A stretch of DNA of 52,664 nt, taken from contig FR895127.1 in assembly GCA_000435675.1 (NCBI GenBank), positions 44,110-96,773 on the forward strand, read 5' to 3'. This DNA comes from Eggerthella sp. CAG:298. GTDB taxonomy: Bacteria; Actinomycetota; Coriobacteriia; Coriobacteriales; Eggerthellaceae. The notes below the pieces were generated by a model. It saw nothing but the letters and a program-made list of their open reading frames with translations, did not search any database and was not told the origin of the DNA. Below, piece after piece: positions 34,125 through 42,961 of this stretch; the stretch's first letter is position 1, and every line of letters starts with the position of its first letter. A program made the translations under genes and the position numbers.

Positions 34125-37100
34125 ATGGAAAAACAAAATGAGACTGCAGAGTCATCGCTTAAAACATATATTCTCGAAAACACTCCTGCACGCATCCGTG
34201 AGCGTTATGCGCATCTGAAAGAATATGCCCAGACGCATACCTTCGGCGCGCTCGATGCAGATGTAGTAGTGCTCGATACGGAAACCACGGGCTTTTCCTT
34301 CAACCATGACGAGCTCATCCAGATCGCGGCTGCCCGCATGTGCAATGGAGAGATCGTCGAATGGTACGTCACCTTCGTAAATCCAGGTAAAGAAATACCT
34401 GATGAAGTGGCACATCTCACGAATATTCATGAAGAGGATGTTGCCGATGCGCCCGATCCAGACACCGCACTCGCTGGGCTTGTCGATTTCGTGGGGGACT
34501 CGCTCGTTGTTGCGCACAACGTTGGATTCGACCGCACATTCGTTACGAAACGGGCAGCAGGGGCCACGCTGAAGAACAACATCTGGATCGACTCACTCGA
34601 TCTTGCGCGCATCGCATTACCACGCCTCAATTCTCATCGCTTGCTCGACCTCGTGCGCGCTTTCGGTGGTGCAGACTCCACTCATCGTGCCGATGACGAT
34701 GTTGCGGCAACATGCTTGGTCTATCGCGTCTTGCTTGCGGCGGTTGCGAATATGCCGGCGCCGCTTGTAGCGCACATTGCAGATATGGCTGATGTGGAAC
34801 GTTGGAACTCGGTGTATGTGTTCAAGGAACTTGCCAGCTCAGAGGCAGCACCGTATTCGCTCTTCAAGTCGCGCAAGGCTCAGGTTGCAGAGGTACAAGC
34901 CGATCTGTTCGGTGCGGCAGAGTTTCGCGCTGATCAAGAAGCTGAGCTCGATCGTGCAGAAGCGCCGGTCTTTGCAGCGGTGATCGCTTCAGCGCCAAAC
35001 GCGCAACAAGCAGAATGTTTCACGGGAAACATTTCCAATGAACAACAACGTAGCAACAACGAAACGCCTGGTCATAGTGGAGATGCTGCGAGTACTCAAT
35101 CATCGCATCCTTCAGAGAATGAAGAAGAACCTCGACCTTTCGTTCTTGTTCCAGACAAGGAGATCGCGCAAGCGTTCGACCCAGACGGTATCATTGGCAA
35201 GCTGTATGAAGACTATGAACCACGCGAGCCGCAGAAACTCATGGCGCTCTCTATCCAGCAGGCTCTCCGCAAGGGAGAGAATGCCGCGATCGAAGCAGGC
35301 ACTGGAGTAGGGAAATCCATGGCATATCTTTTGCCGCTCGCCCTGCTTGCTAAAGCGAACAACGTGCCCACGGGCGTTGCGACGAAAACGAACACCCTGC
35401 TCGATCAGCTGGTGAACAAAGAGCTGCCCTTGTTGCAACAGGCACTTGGCATATCGTACGCGTCGCTCAAAGGATTCACGCATTACCCCTGTTTGCGCAA
35501 GATCGAGCGCATCGATGCTCAAGGGTCACAGCAATACCTGGTGAACAACCAAATGGTCGACCAAGCACCAGCACTTGCAACGCTCCTTTCCTTCATCGAA
35601 CAGACTGATTATGACGATATCGACGGTCTCAAGCTCAACTTCAAAGCCTTGCCGCGCTATCGCATCACTTCTACTAGTACGGAGTGTTTGCGCAGGAAAT
35701 GCCCCTTCTTCGGGAAATCGTGCTTTGTTCACGGAGCTCGTGCCCGCGCAGAGCATTGCGATATCGTGGTAACGAATCATAGCCTTCTGTTTTGGGACGC
35801 ACGTTTCGAGCATGGCCTGCTCCCGCCGATCCGCTATTGGGTCGTGGATGAGGCTCACAATGCCGAAGATGAGGCACGCCGCGCATTTTCGACCAGCCTT
35901 TCGTCCGAGACGGTAAAGCGCTTGATCCGTACGCTGACCTCGGATTCTTCTCGTTATAATCCACTCATTCGTGCGGAACGGGAACAGGTGGCCGAAGAAG
36001 CGAAGACGCTCCTTTCAACCATGCTCTCCAAGACGCGCAATGCGGGTGTGGCATTTGCTATTGCTGCCGAAGAATACTGTTTGAGCGTGAAGGATCTGCT
36101 GTATTTCGACACGGCGAACAAACGCCAGCGCTATGAATACCTCGATCTGTGGCTCAACGAAGAGATCCGCCAAAGCTCGGTGTTCCAGGGCGTACGATCA
36201 TGTGCGCAAGCTATGCAGAATACACTTGAGAAGCTCATTGCTGCGATCCGTGATGTGGTGGCATATTTCGAAGAGCTCGATCATTCTTCGAGTGCTCAGC
36301 GTGAGATCGCGCTTCTTGCACTTGAGCTGCGTGAACTGTATGAGTCGCTCGATGTCATCTTTTTCACCAATAAAGAGAACCAGGTGTATTCGGTTCGCTT
36401 GAATCGTGCAAAAGACCAGATGAAAGATGCCTTTGTGGCACAGCCTCTCAACGTAGGGCAAAATCTCAACGAAGCGTTTTACTCTGAAACCGATACGGTC
36501 GTCTATACGTCTGCCACGCTTTCGGTGGGCAATTCATTCGAGTCGTTCGTCCAGGCTATGGGCCTGAACGAGGGCGAGGCTTCTCGGGCTGAGACGCTTC
36601 AGATCGAATCGACCTATGATTTCGATACCAATATGCGCGTCTATTTACCCTCAGACATGCCAGAGCCCCAAGACCCCGCGTATCTTTCTACGCTTTCCGA
36701 GTTCCTTACGCGCTTGCATCTTGCTCAGGGAGGCTCGATGCTCACGCTCTTCACAAATCGAAAAGAGATGGAAGAATGCTTTGACTTGGCGAATCCGCAG
36801 ATCAAAGCCGCAGGATTGCGCTTGGTGTGTCAGAAATGGGGAGTATCCGTCAAAGGCTTGCGCGATGATTTCCTGAAAGACGAGCATCTAAGTCTCTTTG
36901 CCTTGAAGAGTTTTTGGGAAGGCTTTGATGCTCCTGGCGCCACTCTTAAAGGGGTGGTGATACCGAAGCTTCCCTTTGGGCTTCCTACGGACCCGCTCTC
37001 TTGTGAGCGCGAACTCCATGATTCTCGTGCTTGGGCGCATTTCTCTTTGCCACAGGCGGTGATCGCGATCAAGCAGGCGGTAGGGCGTCTCATTCGCACT

Positions 37101-37241
37101 TCAAGCGATAAAGGAATCGTGGTGCTAGCCGACAAACGCCTGGTCACAAAGCATTATGGGAAGAAATTCCTCAATTCGCTCCCAACGAAAAACATTGTTT
37201 CGCTCACGATGGACGAGATCATTGAAGAAATCGAAGCATAA
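34125..37241 (+). CDS. dinG: DinG-type helicase with N-terminal DEDDh 3'-5' exonuclease
   Basis: A 1038-residue fusion. Residues about 40-210 are a DnaQ-like exonuclease: VVLDTETTG, then AHNVGFDRTFV and HRADDDVAAT supply the acidic and His residues. An acidic linker follows. The XPD/DinG-like helicase has Walker A AGTGVGKSMAYLLP near residue 391, a cysteine group for a likely iron-sulfur cluster (CLRRKCPFFGKSC), DEAH box WVVDEAHNAEDE near 573, and motif VI-like AVGRLIRTSSDKG. Its role should be repair or processing of stalled structures. A parS-like site (15/16) lies at 35016-35031. No clear ribosome site precedes the ATG. Confidence 0.9.
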   Translation: MEKQNETAESSLKTYILENTPARIRERYAHLKEYAQTHTFGALDADVVVLDTETTGFSFNHDELIQIAAARMCNGEIVEWYVTFVNPGKEIPDEVAHLTNIHEEDVADAPDPDTALAGLVDFVGDSLVVAHNVGFDRTFVTKRAAGATLKNNIWIDSLDLARIALPRLNSHRLLDLVRAFGGADSTHRADDDVAATCLVYRVLLAAVANMPAPLVAHIADMADVERWNSVYVFKELASSEAAPYSLFKSRKAQVAEVQADLFGAAEFRADQEAELDRAEAPVFAAVIASAPNAQQAECFTGNISNEQQRSNNETPGHSGDAASTQSSHPSENEEEPRPFVLVPDKEIAQAFDPDGIIGKLYEDYEPREPQKLMALSIQQALRKGENAAIEAGTGVGKSMAYLLPLALLAKANNVPTGVATKTNTLLDQLVNKELPLLQQALGISYASLKGFTHYPCLRKIERIDAQGSQQYLVNNQMVDQAPALATLLSFIEQTDYDDIDGLKLNFKALPRYRITSTSTECLRRKCPFFGKSCFVHGARARAEHCDIVVTNHSLLFWDARFEHGLLPPIRYWVVDEAHNAEDEARRAFSTSLSSETVKRLIRTLTSDSSRYNPLIRAEREQVAEEAKTLLSTMLSKTRNAGVAFAIAAEEYCLSVKDLLYFDTANKRQRYEYLDLWLNEEIRQSSVFQGVRSCAQAMQNTLEKLIAAIRDVVAYFEELDHSSSAQREIALLALELRELYESLDVIFFTNKENQVYSVRLNRAKDQMKDAFVAQPLNVGQNLNEAFYSETDTVVYTSATLSVGNSFESFVQAMGLNEGEASRAETLQIESTYDFDTNMRVYLPSDMPEPQDPAYLSTLSEFLTRLHLAQGGSMLTLFTNRKEMEECFDLANPQIKAAGLRLVCQKWGVSVKGLRDDFLKDEHLSLFALKSFWEGFDAPGATLKGVVIPKLPFGLPTDPLSCERELHDSRAWAHFSLPQAVIAIKQAVGRLIRTSSDKGIVVLADKRLVTKHYGKKFLNSLPTKNIVSLTMDEIIEEIEA
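35016..35031. promoter_or_regulatory. parS-like site inside the dinG-type gene (15/16)
   Basis: TGTTTCACGGGAAACA, one mismatch in the core. It is read in the frame CFTGN within the linker between the exonuclease and helicase domains, a part free to vary in sequence. Confidence 0.65.
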
Positions 37242-38586
37242 GAATACCGATCAAGACTACCTTCATGTTGTCGAGTTCTCGCAAGGTAAGCCTAACGAGA
37301 TCTCATTCAATGTGCTCGGTAAGAAGTCTTCTGCTTCTGCTGGCCCCGAAAAGAAGGGCTTCTGGGCACGTCTTCGTCGTAAGAACAAAGGAAGCTACGA
37401 GGGCTTTGGTGCTTCTATGGCGCTTGGGAGTGGAGAAAACCCTGCGCTCAAAGATGCGCTTTCTCGCGACACTTCGTCTGAATCAGGCGTTTCACGTGAG
37501 ACAACAACAAATGCTCCATCAGGAAAAGCCCGAGGGAAACATGCGCAACCTGCACAAAAGCGCTTTGGCAGGCAAACCGAAGAGGCACCCTTCCTTCCTA
37601 ATGCTTCAGGGTTTAGTGCAGAAGCCTATGCGGAGATCAGTCGTCGTCAAAAACAACGTTCGCGCAGCCGCCTCATCAGCATACTGCTGGTGGTTTTAGT
37701 TATTGCGGTGCTGGCGACGTTCGCTGGGATGTGGCTCTACCAGGAATACGAAAAGAATCGCACGAATCGAGAACTTATCGAGCAGGCATGCGACTACATC
37801 GAAGAAAGCGATCAAACGCTCGTTGCTATCGACGAATTCTTCGCGCAGCCATTTGCGGACGACACGATCTCTCGTGCAGAACAGCTGCAAAGCCAGATCC
37901 CTCATGCGCTCGAGTTACTTGAAAATGCAAAAAAATATGCCGTTCGCGCAGATGAGGCCATAGAGGGCTCTACAACCGACAAGGAAGCGGCGCAAAGTGC
38001 CTACAACACGATTGTTTCACGTGAAACAATGCTTGATGTTGCGAGCAAGAAGCTTGCAGTGGATATTGATGCCAAGAAAGCCATGGACGATCTTGCTCTT
38101 GTTGAAAAGAGCATCGACGATGCTCAGTATCTCTTGGCTCAGGCTGCTACTACTGTCCAACAAACATCCCCTGAGACAGTTGCGCAGTCAACCGAATGGC
38201 TTACTGAAGCACAGACGACGCTTCAAAATGCCCAGACAGCGCTGAATGAGGCTGCAGAGCTCTTCCCTCAGGGAGATTTCTCTCTCTACGGCGATTACTT
38301 AGCGAAGCGTCTTGAAGAGATCAACTTCGGGCTCCTTTCGAACGAAGCAATTCTGATCCAAGATCGCAAAACAGCTGAAAAGAACAATGATCTTTACAAT
38401 AAAGCCGATAGTGCTTCGGTCGAGCTGGCGCAAAAGTTCCCCGAAACGTTCGCTCAGCCTCTCGTTGATGCCTATGCTCAGGCAAGCGCGGATCTCGATA
38501 ATCAATTAACGCAGCTTCGTAATGATGTTGGAAGATACGACTCTTTCCTGCGCGAATATCTAGGTAATGAAACGCAAGAGTCGTAG
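37222..38586 (+). CDS. Single-span membrane protein with extracytoplasmic coiled coil
   Basis: Function unknown. The N-terminal part (about 150 residues) is basic, Ser-rich and probably cytoplasmic. One membrane helix follows (LISILLVVLVIAVLATFAGMW), then about 270 residues of Ala/Glu/Gln-rich heptad-like sequence suited to a coiled coil outside the cell. No ATG is well placed: TTG 37222 with GGACGAG upstream overlaps the end of dinG by 20 bases, and ATG 37156 overlaps it by 86. Two parS-type sites lie inside, both encoding VSRET. Coupling to dinG is likely. Confidence 0.65.
   Translation: MKKSKHKNTDQDYLHVVEFSQGKPNEISFNVLGKKSSASAGPEKKGFWARLRRKNKGSYEGFGASMALGSGENPALKDALSRDTSSESGVSRETTTNAPSGKARGKHAQPAQKRFGRQTEEAPFLPNASGFSAEAYAEISRRQKQRSRSRLISILLVVLVIAVLATFAGMWLYQEYEKNRTNRELIEQACDYIEESDQTLVAIDEFFAQPFADDTISRAEQLQSQIPHALELLENAKKYAVRADEAIEGSTTDKEAAQSAYNTIVSRETMLDVASKKLAVDIDAKKAMDDLALVEKSIDDAQYLLAQAATTVQQTSPETVAQSTEWLTEAQTTLQNAQTALNEAAELFPQGDFSLYGDYLAKRLEEINFGLLSNEAILIQDRKTAEKNNDLYNKADSASVELAQKFPETFAQPLVDAYAQASADLDNQLTQLRNDVGRYDSFLREYLGNETQES
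37488..37503. promoter_or_regulatory. parS-like site (14/16)
   Basis: CGTTTCACGTGAGACA keeps the CACGTG core and differs at one base in each flank. It encodes VSRET in the coiled-coil membrane protein, 525 bases before a perfect copy. Confidence 0.5.
38013..38028. promoter_or_regulatory. parS site (16/16) inside a coding sequence
   Basis: A perfect TGTTTCACGTGAAACA within the membrane protein gene, encoding IVSRETM. It is about 13 kb right of the origin gap and 9 kb beyond the two intergenic copies. Confidence 0.93.
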
Positions 38587-38866
38587 CACAAAAGAAACGC
38601 CCCAGTCGTTTGCGCACCCTGTTCTGAAGCGCAATCGCGCACAAAAAGGGGAAAAGAAACGACCTTCTTGAAAGGTTATGCCAGTTCAAGCCGCCGTACG
38701 TAGCAAGTACAAAAACCGCCCAGATTACAAATTAAACAGATTCAAGTTCGATGGTCGGTTATATAGCCAAATGGCGTATACTAAAACCAACTATCTGAAT
38801 ACCTTTTTCAGGGTAGAGAAGAAGACACATAACACAGACATCGCCTTGAAAACGAGAGGGCATTTC

Positions 38867-41800
38867 ATGACGAACATGATGGACGATATCGCGCATCTTT
38901 CACAGGAAATAGGGCCGCGTCCTGCGGGAACCGAAGAGGAACAACAGGCTGCGTTATATATCGCCGATGAGCTACAGAAGAGTGCAGGGTTTTCGACCAT
39001 CGTTGAAGATGTTTCTTGTGCATCGAACGGGAACACGGTTCGGGCGATCTGTTTTGGGCTCGCGTTTGTCTGTGCGCTCTTGCCCATCATCTTCCCTGTT
39101 CTTTCGATCCCTTGTTTCATCATCGGGCTTCTTGCCGCTGCTCTTTTTGCCTGTGAAGTGTTCGGCAAGCCCGTCCTTTCGCGTTTTCTGCGTAGCGGCG
39201 TGAGCCAAAATGTTGTTGCAAAATACAATCCGCTTTCTATCACGAACACCAACAAGCGTCGCAAGATCATTCTCGTTACGCACTACGACAGTGCGCGCGT
39301 CGCAACAGAATACCAAGGTATCATCGGCCGTTATCTGCCGATTATTCACAATGTGTGTGCTATTACGTTGGCAGTTGCGCCCCTCGTACTTCTTATCAAG
39401 ACCGTGTTCTTTGCCAGTGAAGCGGGCGGCTTTGCTATCGTGCTCTTGGTCTTGCAGATTATCTGCGTTGTTCTCTTGGCGCTCCCACTCGCGAGCATCA
39501 TCAAAACGCGCTTTTCTGCCTATAACGACGCAGCGAACAACGATGCTGCTGGCGTAGCCGTACTCCTCGATGTTGCGCGTACGGTCGGAAACGGCCTGGT
39601 AAGCAATGAGGAAATGGAGCAGCATGCCCGTGAAGCAGGGGTAGAGATCCATGGAGAAGATGCAGCATACGAAGCTGGCGTTGTTCCCGATGGTGTTGAG
39701 GTTACCTACCAGGCGCGCGAAAACCGCATGACCCCTGAAGAGTCGCTCGCTGCTGCAAAAGCAGCCATTGCAGCGCTTACAGGCAAGCCTGTTGCAGACA
39801 AGGTTCCTCTATCCGATATCTCATCCAAGCTCGTTCAGCATGGTGGCCTGGAAGATACCGCAGAAGAAGCTGCAGCTGCAGCTGTACATTTTACAGCGGA
39901 AGAAGAGGATTCGCTTCGTTATACGCCGGGCAACGCGAAAGCAGCAACACCTGTTTCAACTTCAGAATCCTCGGAAAAGACCGCAGCTACGCCTTCTCAA
40001 ACAGCCGCTGAACAAAATACTGAACAACCCGCTGAAATGCAGGAATCCTTTGTGCGCGAATCTGTTGAAGCGCTGCAACCAGGAGCCACTGGCATGGGTA
40101 GCTCCTATCAAAAGCAGGTTCCTTCATGGGCTCGTGCTGCTCAAGAAAAGGCACATGCGAACAAACCCGATCTGGCGCGCGAGGCAAATGTCTCGCGCTC
40201 TCGTTTTGCCGACGCACCTGCAGCGCACATGGCAGATGCTGCACGTCAGCGTAACGCTGCTCCCACGATAGCCGAGCGTTTGGCAGAGCAGAATGCCGCT
40301 ACTGCTACTGCTGCAGAAGCTGGAGCTGCACAAGCTGGAGCTGCACAAGAAGCCCCTGCCTATCAAGAGCCTGAGTCTGAGCTGGCAAAACGCGTGGCTG
40401 CTTTACGCCAGGAGATCGATGGAGCGGCAGCTCCTCTCTTGAAGAAGTCCCAGCACGAAGACGCGGAAGGCGCAGCTCCTGTAGAGAAAACGATCGTTCG
40501 TGAGCGAGAAGTTGTTGCAGAAGAACCCGCACAGGTCGTATCTGTTGCTTCACGTGCAACCGAAGGTGAAGCGCCAGAAGGCAACTTCGAAGAAATCGAC
40601 GAAACATTCGTTACTGAAGAGCCGGTCATCGTTCCCGTCATGGAGGAGGAAGCTCCCTCTGCTTCATCGCGCAAGAGCTCGGTGAAGCGCAAGACAGCAT
40701 CCCATCGTGCTCATACGAAAAGGAATGGCATTGGCGGTTTTCTGAATCGTGCCTCAGACATGGTTAGCTCTGCTGCGTCGAAGGTTACGCATCGTCATGA
40801 AGACGAAGCGGAGATCGATCAGTTCGATGACGAATATTATGATGAGGTAGAAGCTGAGGGTCATACGATCGCAATGTCGCCCATCGACGTTGAGCAATTC
40901 AACGAAGAAGAGACGTTCTCTGCATCTGAAGAGGGCATTTCAAGCCAAGTATCACTGCAAGAAACTACGGTTTCACCGGCACTCTTCGATGAAGATGCGG
41001 TCTATGCAGAAGAGAATGTCGATACTACCGAAGCCGAGATCGATTACGAAACAGCACCTGTTTCTCCGATCATGGGCATGGAAGGTATGGGTACAGCAAG
41101 CACGTCAGTTGCTCAGGAGAGCAATGATGCTTCGCAGTCTGATCGTCATGTGATCGTGCTGCCTGATGTAGTTGCCCCAGTGGGCGGTTCAATAGAAAGT
41201 GCCAAGCAACGTGCACCCATGGCAGTCGATGACGAAAAGACTATGCCGCAGCCTGCGTTGCTTTCTAACATGTTACCGCGCATCGGCGCAGATCAACCTC
41301 AGCGTCAGGCAGAGGCGCAAGCGAGCGAACAACGTACGCTCTTCAAAACCCCTGGTCTGGAATTGCCTGATTTCAACACGAGCGATTTCGAGCGCATTAC
41401 GGTGCCACCGATCGACGCGATAGGGAGCAATGCAGCCACCAGCTCTTCGAACGAAACGCTTGGTACGACGCTTACCGACCTATACGTTGATGAGGAATCA
41501 TTCGCTCCTTCTTCGGGTTCTGCAGGAAATACGGGCACCTTTGCCGATGTCAGCACTGAACTCAGTGAAGAGTATATTGCCGAGGACGACTACATCGAAG
41601 ATGCTGATGATTCTGTCTATGAAGAAGGCTATACGCAAACAGGAGCATTTGCTGGTCCCGATTATGTTGAAATGCCCAAGTCGCGCGTTGGTCGCATTTT
41701 TGGTCGTTTTGGCAAGAAGAAGAAATCACAAGACGAGCAGTCCGTGCGTGAATGGGTAAATGTTGATGCATCGTATGAAGCCCAGAGCGTAGGTAGGGAG

Positions 41801-42544
41801 CGCGGTAGCTGGGAAAGCTTCCGTTCCGATGATGATCTCGACGCTGAATTCATCGATGTCGATTATGGCGAACCAAATCCCAATGATCGAGGTTGGAACG
41901 GCGGTGCGTTCTCGTTGCAGAGCTTGCGCAATCATGTTTCTGGTACTGCTCAAGGTCAGGATGTGGAAGCCGACGGCGATTTTGTGGACGAGGAAGCAAG
42001 TGCAGGAAATCAGCGGCCCTTGAAACGTTCAGTACCTAAAGATGTGAAGATCACTGAAGAGATCAATAATGAAATGCGTCTGCTGCGCGATTTCCGTCAT
42101 CCTGATATCGACACGGAAGTGTGGTTCGTTGCGCTTGGCGCCGAAGAGGCGCTCAATTCGGGCATGACGGCATTTCTTGAAGAACATCAAGAAGAGCTCA
42201 AGGGTGCCATTATCGTGAATCTTGAGGGTGTTGGTGCTGGGCAATTCTCCTTTATTGAAGAAGAAGGCCAGTATCGCCCCAATAAGGCTTCATCGCGCAT
42301 CAAGCGAGTTCTGCGTCAAGCAAGCGAGAAGAGCGGAGTTTCGTTCGCTACGAACAAACTGCTCAGCCGCAATACGTCTGCTCATGTTGCTGCTCAGCAT
42401 GGCTTGCAGGCGGTAACGCTTGCAGGGATGTCCGGCAATCAGACAGCGTTTTACGGCAGCATTGATGATGTGCTCGAAAACATCAAACCAAGCGTGCTCG
42501 AAGAAAATTCAAAATTTGTATTGGAACTTCTCAAAAGCATGTAA
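38867..42544 (+). CDS. M28-family metallopeptidase-like membrane protein with a huge low-complexity insert
   Basis: A 1225-residue protein. The N-terminal part has IGPRPAGTEEE, two early membrane helices (about 58-97) and the zinc-ligand segment VTHYDSA (H139, D141); two more helices (about 160-212) precede NDAANNDAAGVAVLLD (D226). Then about 800 residues rich in Ala, Glu, Gln, Ser and Asp follow with no fold. The catalytic domain resumes near residue 1060: ALGAEEALNSG (E1093, E1094), VNLEGVG, and SAHVAAQHG (H1173). All expected metal ligands of an M28 aminopeptidase are thus present but split. GAGAGG lies seven bases before ATG 38867; an upstream open extension to 38678 is less likely. Confidence 0.75.
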   Translation: MTNMMDDIAHLSQEIGPRPAGTEEEQQAALYIADELQKSAGFSTIVEDVSCASNGNTVRAICFGLAFVCALLPIIFPVLSIPCFIIGLLAAALFACEVFGKPVLSRFLRSGVSQNVVAKYNPLSITNTNKRRKIILVTHYDSARVATEYQGIIGRYLPIIHNVCAITLAVAPLVLLIKTVFFASEAGGFAIVLLVLQIICVVLLALPLASIIKTRFSAYNDAANNDAAGVAVLLDVARTVGNGLVSNEEMEQHAREAGVEIHGEDAAYEAGVVPDGVEVTYQARENRMTPEESLAAAKAAIAALTGKPVADKVPLSDISSKLVQHGGLEDTAEEAAAAAVHFTAEEEDSLRYTPGNAKAATPVSTSESSEKTAATPSQTAAEQNTEQPAEMQESFVRESVEALQPGATGMGSSYQKQVPSWARAAQEKAHANKPDLAREANVSRSRFADAPAAHMADAARQRNAAPTIAERLAEQNAATATAAEAGAAQAGAAQEAPAYQEPESELAKRVAALRQEIDGAAAPLLKKSQHEDAEGAAPVEKTIVREREVVAEEPAQVVSVASRATEGEAPEGNFEEIDETFVTEEPVIVPVMEEEAPSASSRKSSVKRKTASHRAHTKRNGIGGFLNRASDMVSSAASKVTHRHEDEAEIDQFDDEYYDEVEAEGHTIAMSPIDVEQFNEEETFSASEEGISSQVSLQETTVSPALFDEDAVYAEENVDTTEAEIDYETAPVSPIMGMEGMGTASTSVAQESNDASQSDRHVIVLPDVVAPVGGSIESAKQRAPMAVDDEKTMPQPALLSNMLPRIGADQPQRQAEAQASEQRTLFKTPGLELPDFNTSDFERITVPPIDAIGSNAATSSSNETLGTTLTDLYVDEESFAPSSGSAGNTGTFADVSTELSEEYIAEDDYIEDADDSVYEEGYTQTGAFAGPDYVEMPKSRVGRIFGRFGKKKKSQDEQSVREWVNVDASYEAQSVGRERGSWESFRSDDDLDAEFIDVDYGEPNPNDRGWNGGAFSLQSLRNHVSGTAQGQDVEADGDFVDEEASAGNQRPLKRSVPKDVKITEEINNEMRLLRDFRHPDIDTEVWFVALGAEEALNSGMTAFLEEHQEELKGAIIVNLEGVGAGQFSFIEEEGQYRPNKASSRIKRVLRQASEKSGVSFATNKLLSRNTSAHVAAQHGLQAVTLAGMSGNQTAFYGSIDDVLENIKPSVLEENSKFVLELLKSM

Positions 42545-42562
42545 CAAATGTCGAAATAGTGC

Positions 42563-42590
42563 TTGTAATACCTGGTCATCACGCTACAAT
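42563..42590 (+). promoter_or_regulatory. Promoter of the small zinc-ribbon gene
   Basis: TTGTAA (42563-42568), 16-base spacer, TACAAT (42585-42590), about 70 bases before the ATG. The leader contains small complementary arms GTTCC/GGAAC (42623-42627 / 42640-42644). Confidence 0.6.
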
Positions 42591-42658
42591 GGTTAAAGCA
42601 AATAAGTGATTGTGCTGCCTTCGTTCCGGGGGCAACATAGGAACGGAAAGAGGTTCTA

Positions 42659-42811
42659 ATGGCAGTAGTTGGATATTGCGTTAAGTGCAAAGCTAAGAAG
42701 GAACTGGTTAACCCTCAGGAAGGTGTTACCAAGAACAACCGCATCATCACTAAGGGTACTTGCCCCGACTGCGGCACCAAGATGTCTCTCATCGGCGGTC
42801 TCAAGAAATAA
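42659..42811 (+). CDS. Small zinc-ribbon protein, DUF5679-like
   Basis: A 50-residue protein starting MAVVGYCVKCKAKKEL, with a second pair CPDC after ITKGT, so two CxxC knuckles for one zinc. The pattern matches the actinobacterial DUF5679 family. Function is unknown; the size suggests a ribosome- or nucleic-acid-associated role, but that is a guess. AAAGAGG lies before the ATG, and a strong terminator follows. Confidence 0.85.
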   Translation: MAVVGYCVKCKAKKELVNPQEGVTKNNRIITKGTCPDCGTKMSLIGGLKK

Positions 42812-42837
42812 CGAGAACGCATTTCCATATCTTCTTT

Positions 42838-42864
42838 AAAGGCGGCTTCGGTCGCCTTTTTTGT
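42838..42864 (+). terminator. Strong terminator with cUUCGg tetraloop
   Basis: AAAGGCG-GC-TTCG-GT-CGCCTTT with a run of six T at the end. The loop is closed as C(TTCG)G, a highly stable tetraloop. Confidence 0.93.
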
Positions 42865-42961
42865 TGTCGGTTTTCTTTTGGATATGGCTTTGCAGCAGAA
42901 AGCAGCGCGCTTGCAGGGGACGAGAAGGGCTGAACAGGGAGAAGTGCTACACTTCTAATCT

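Noticed and set aside
40546..40561. TGCTTCACGTGCAACC as a parS candidate.
   Set aside because: Only 13 of 16 positions match, about what chance gives around a CACGTG core; the same holds for 5328-5343 with 12 matches.
42600..42650. A GGAACGAAGGCAGC-like segment on the minus strand resembling the SRP RNA tip.
   Set aside because: The conserved loop and flanking pairs of SRP RNA domain IV are not met, and the segment is better read as the leader of the small zinc-ribbon gene.
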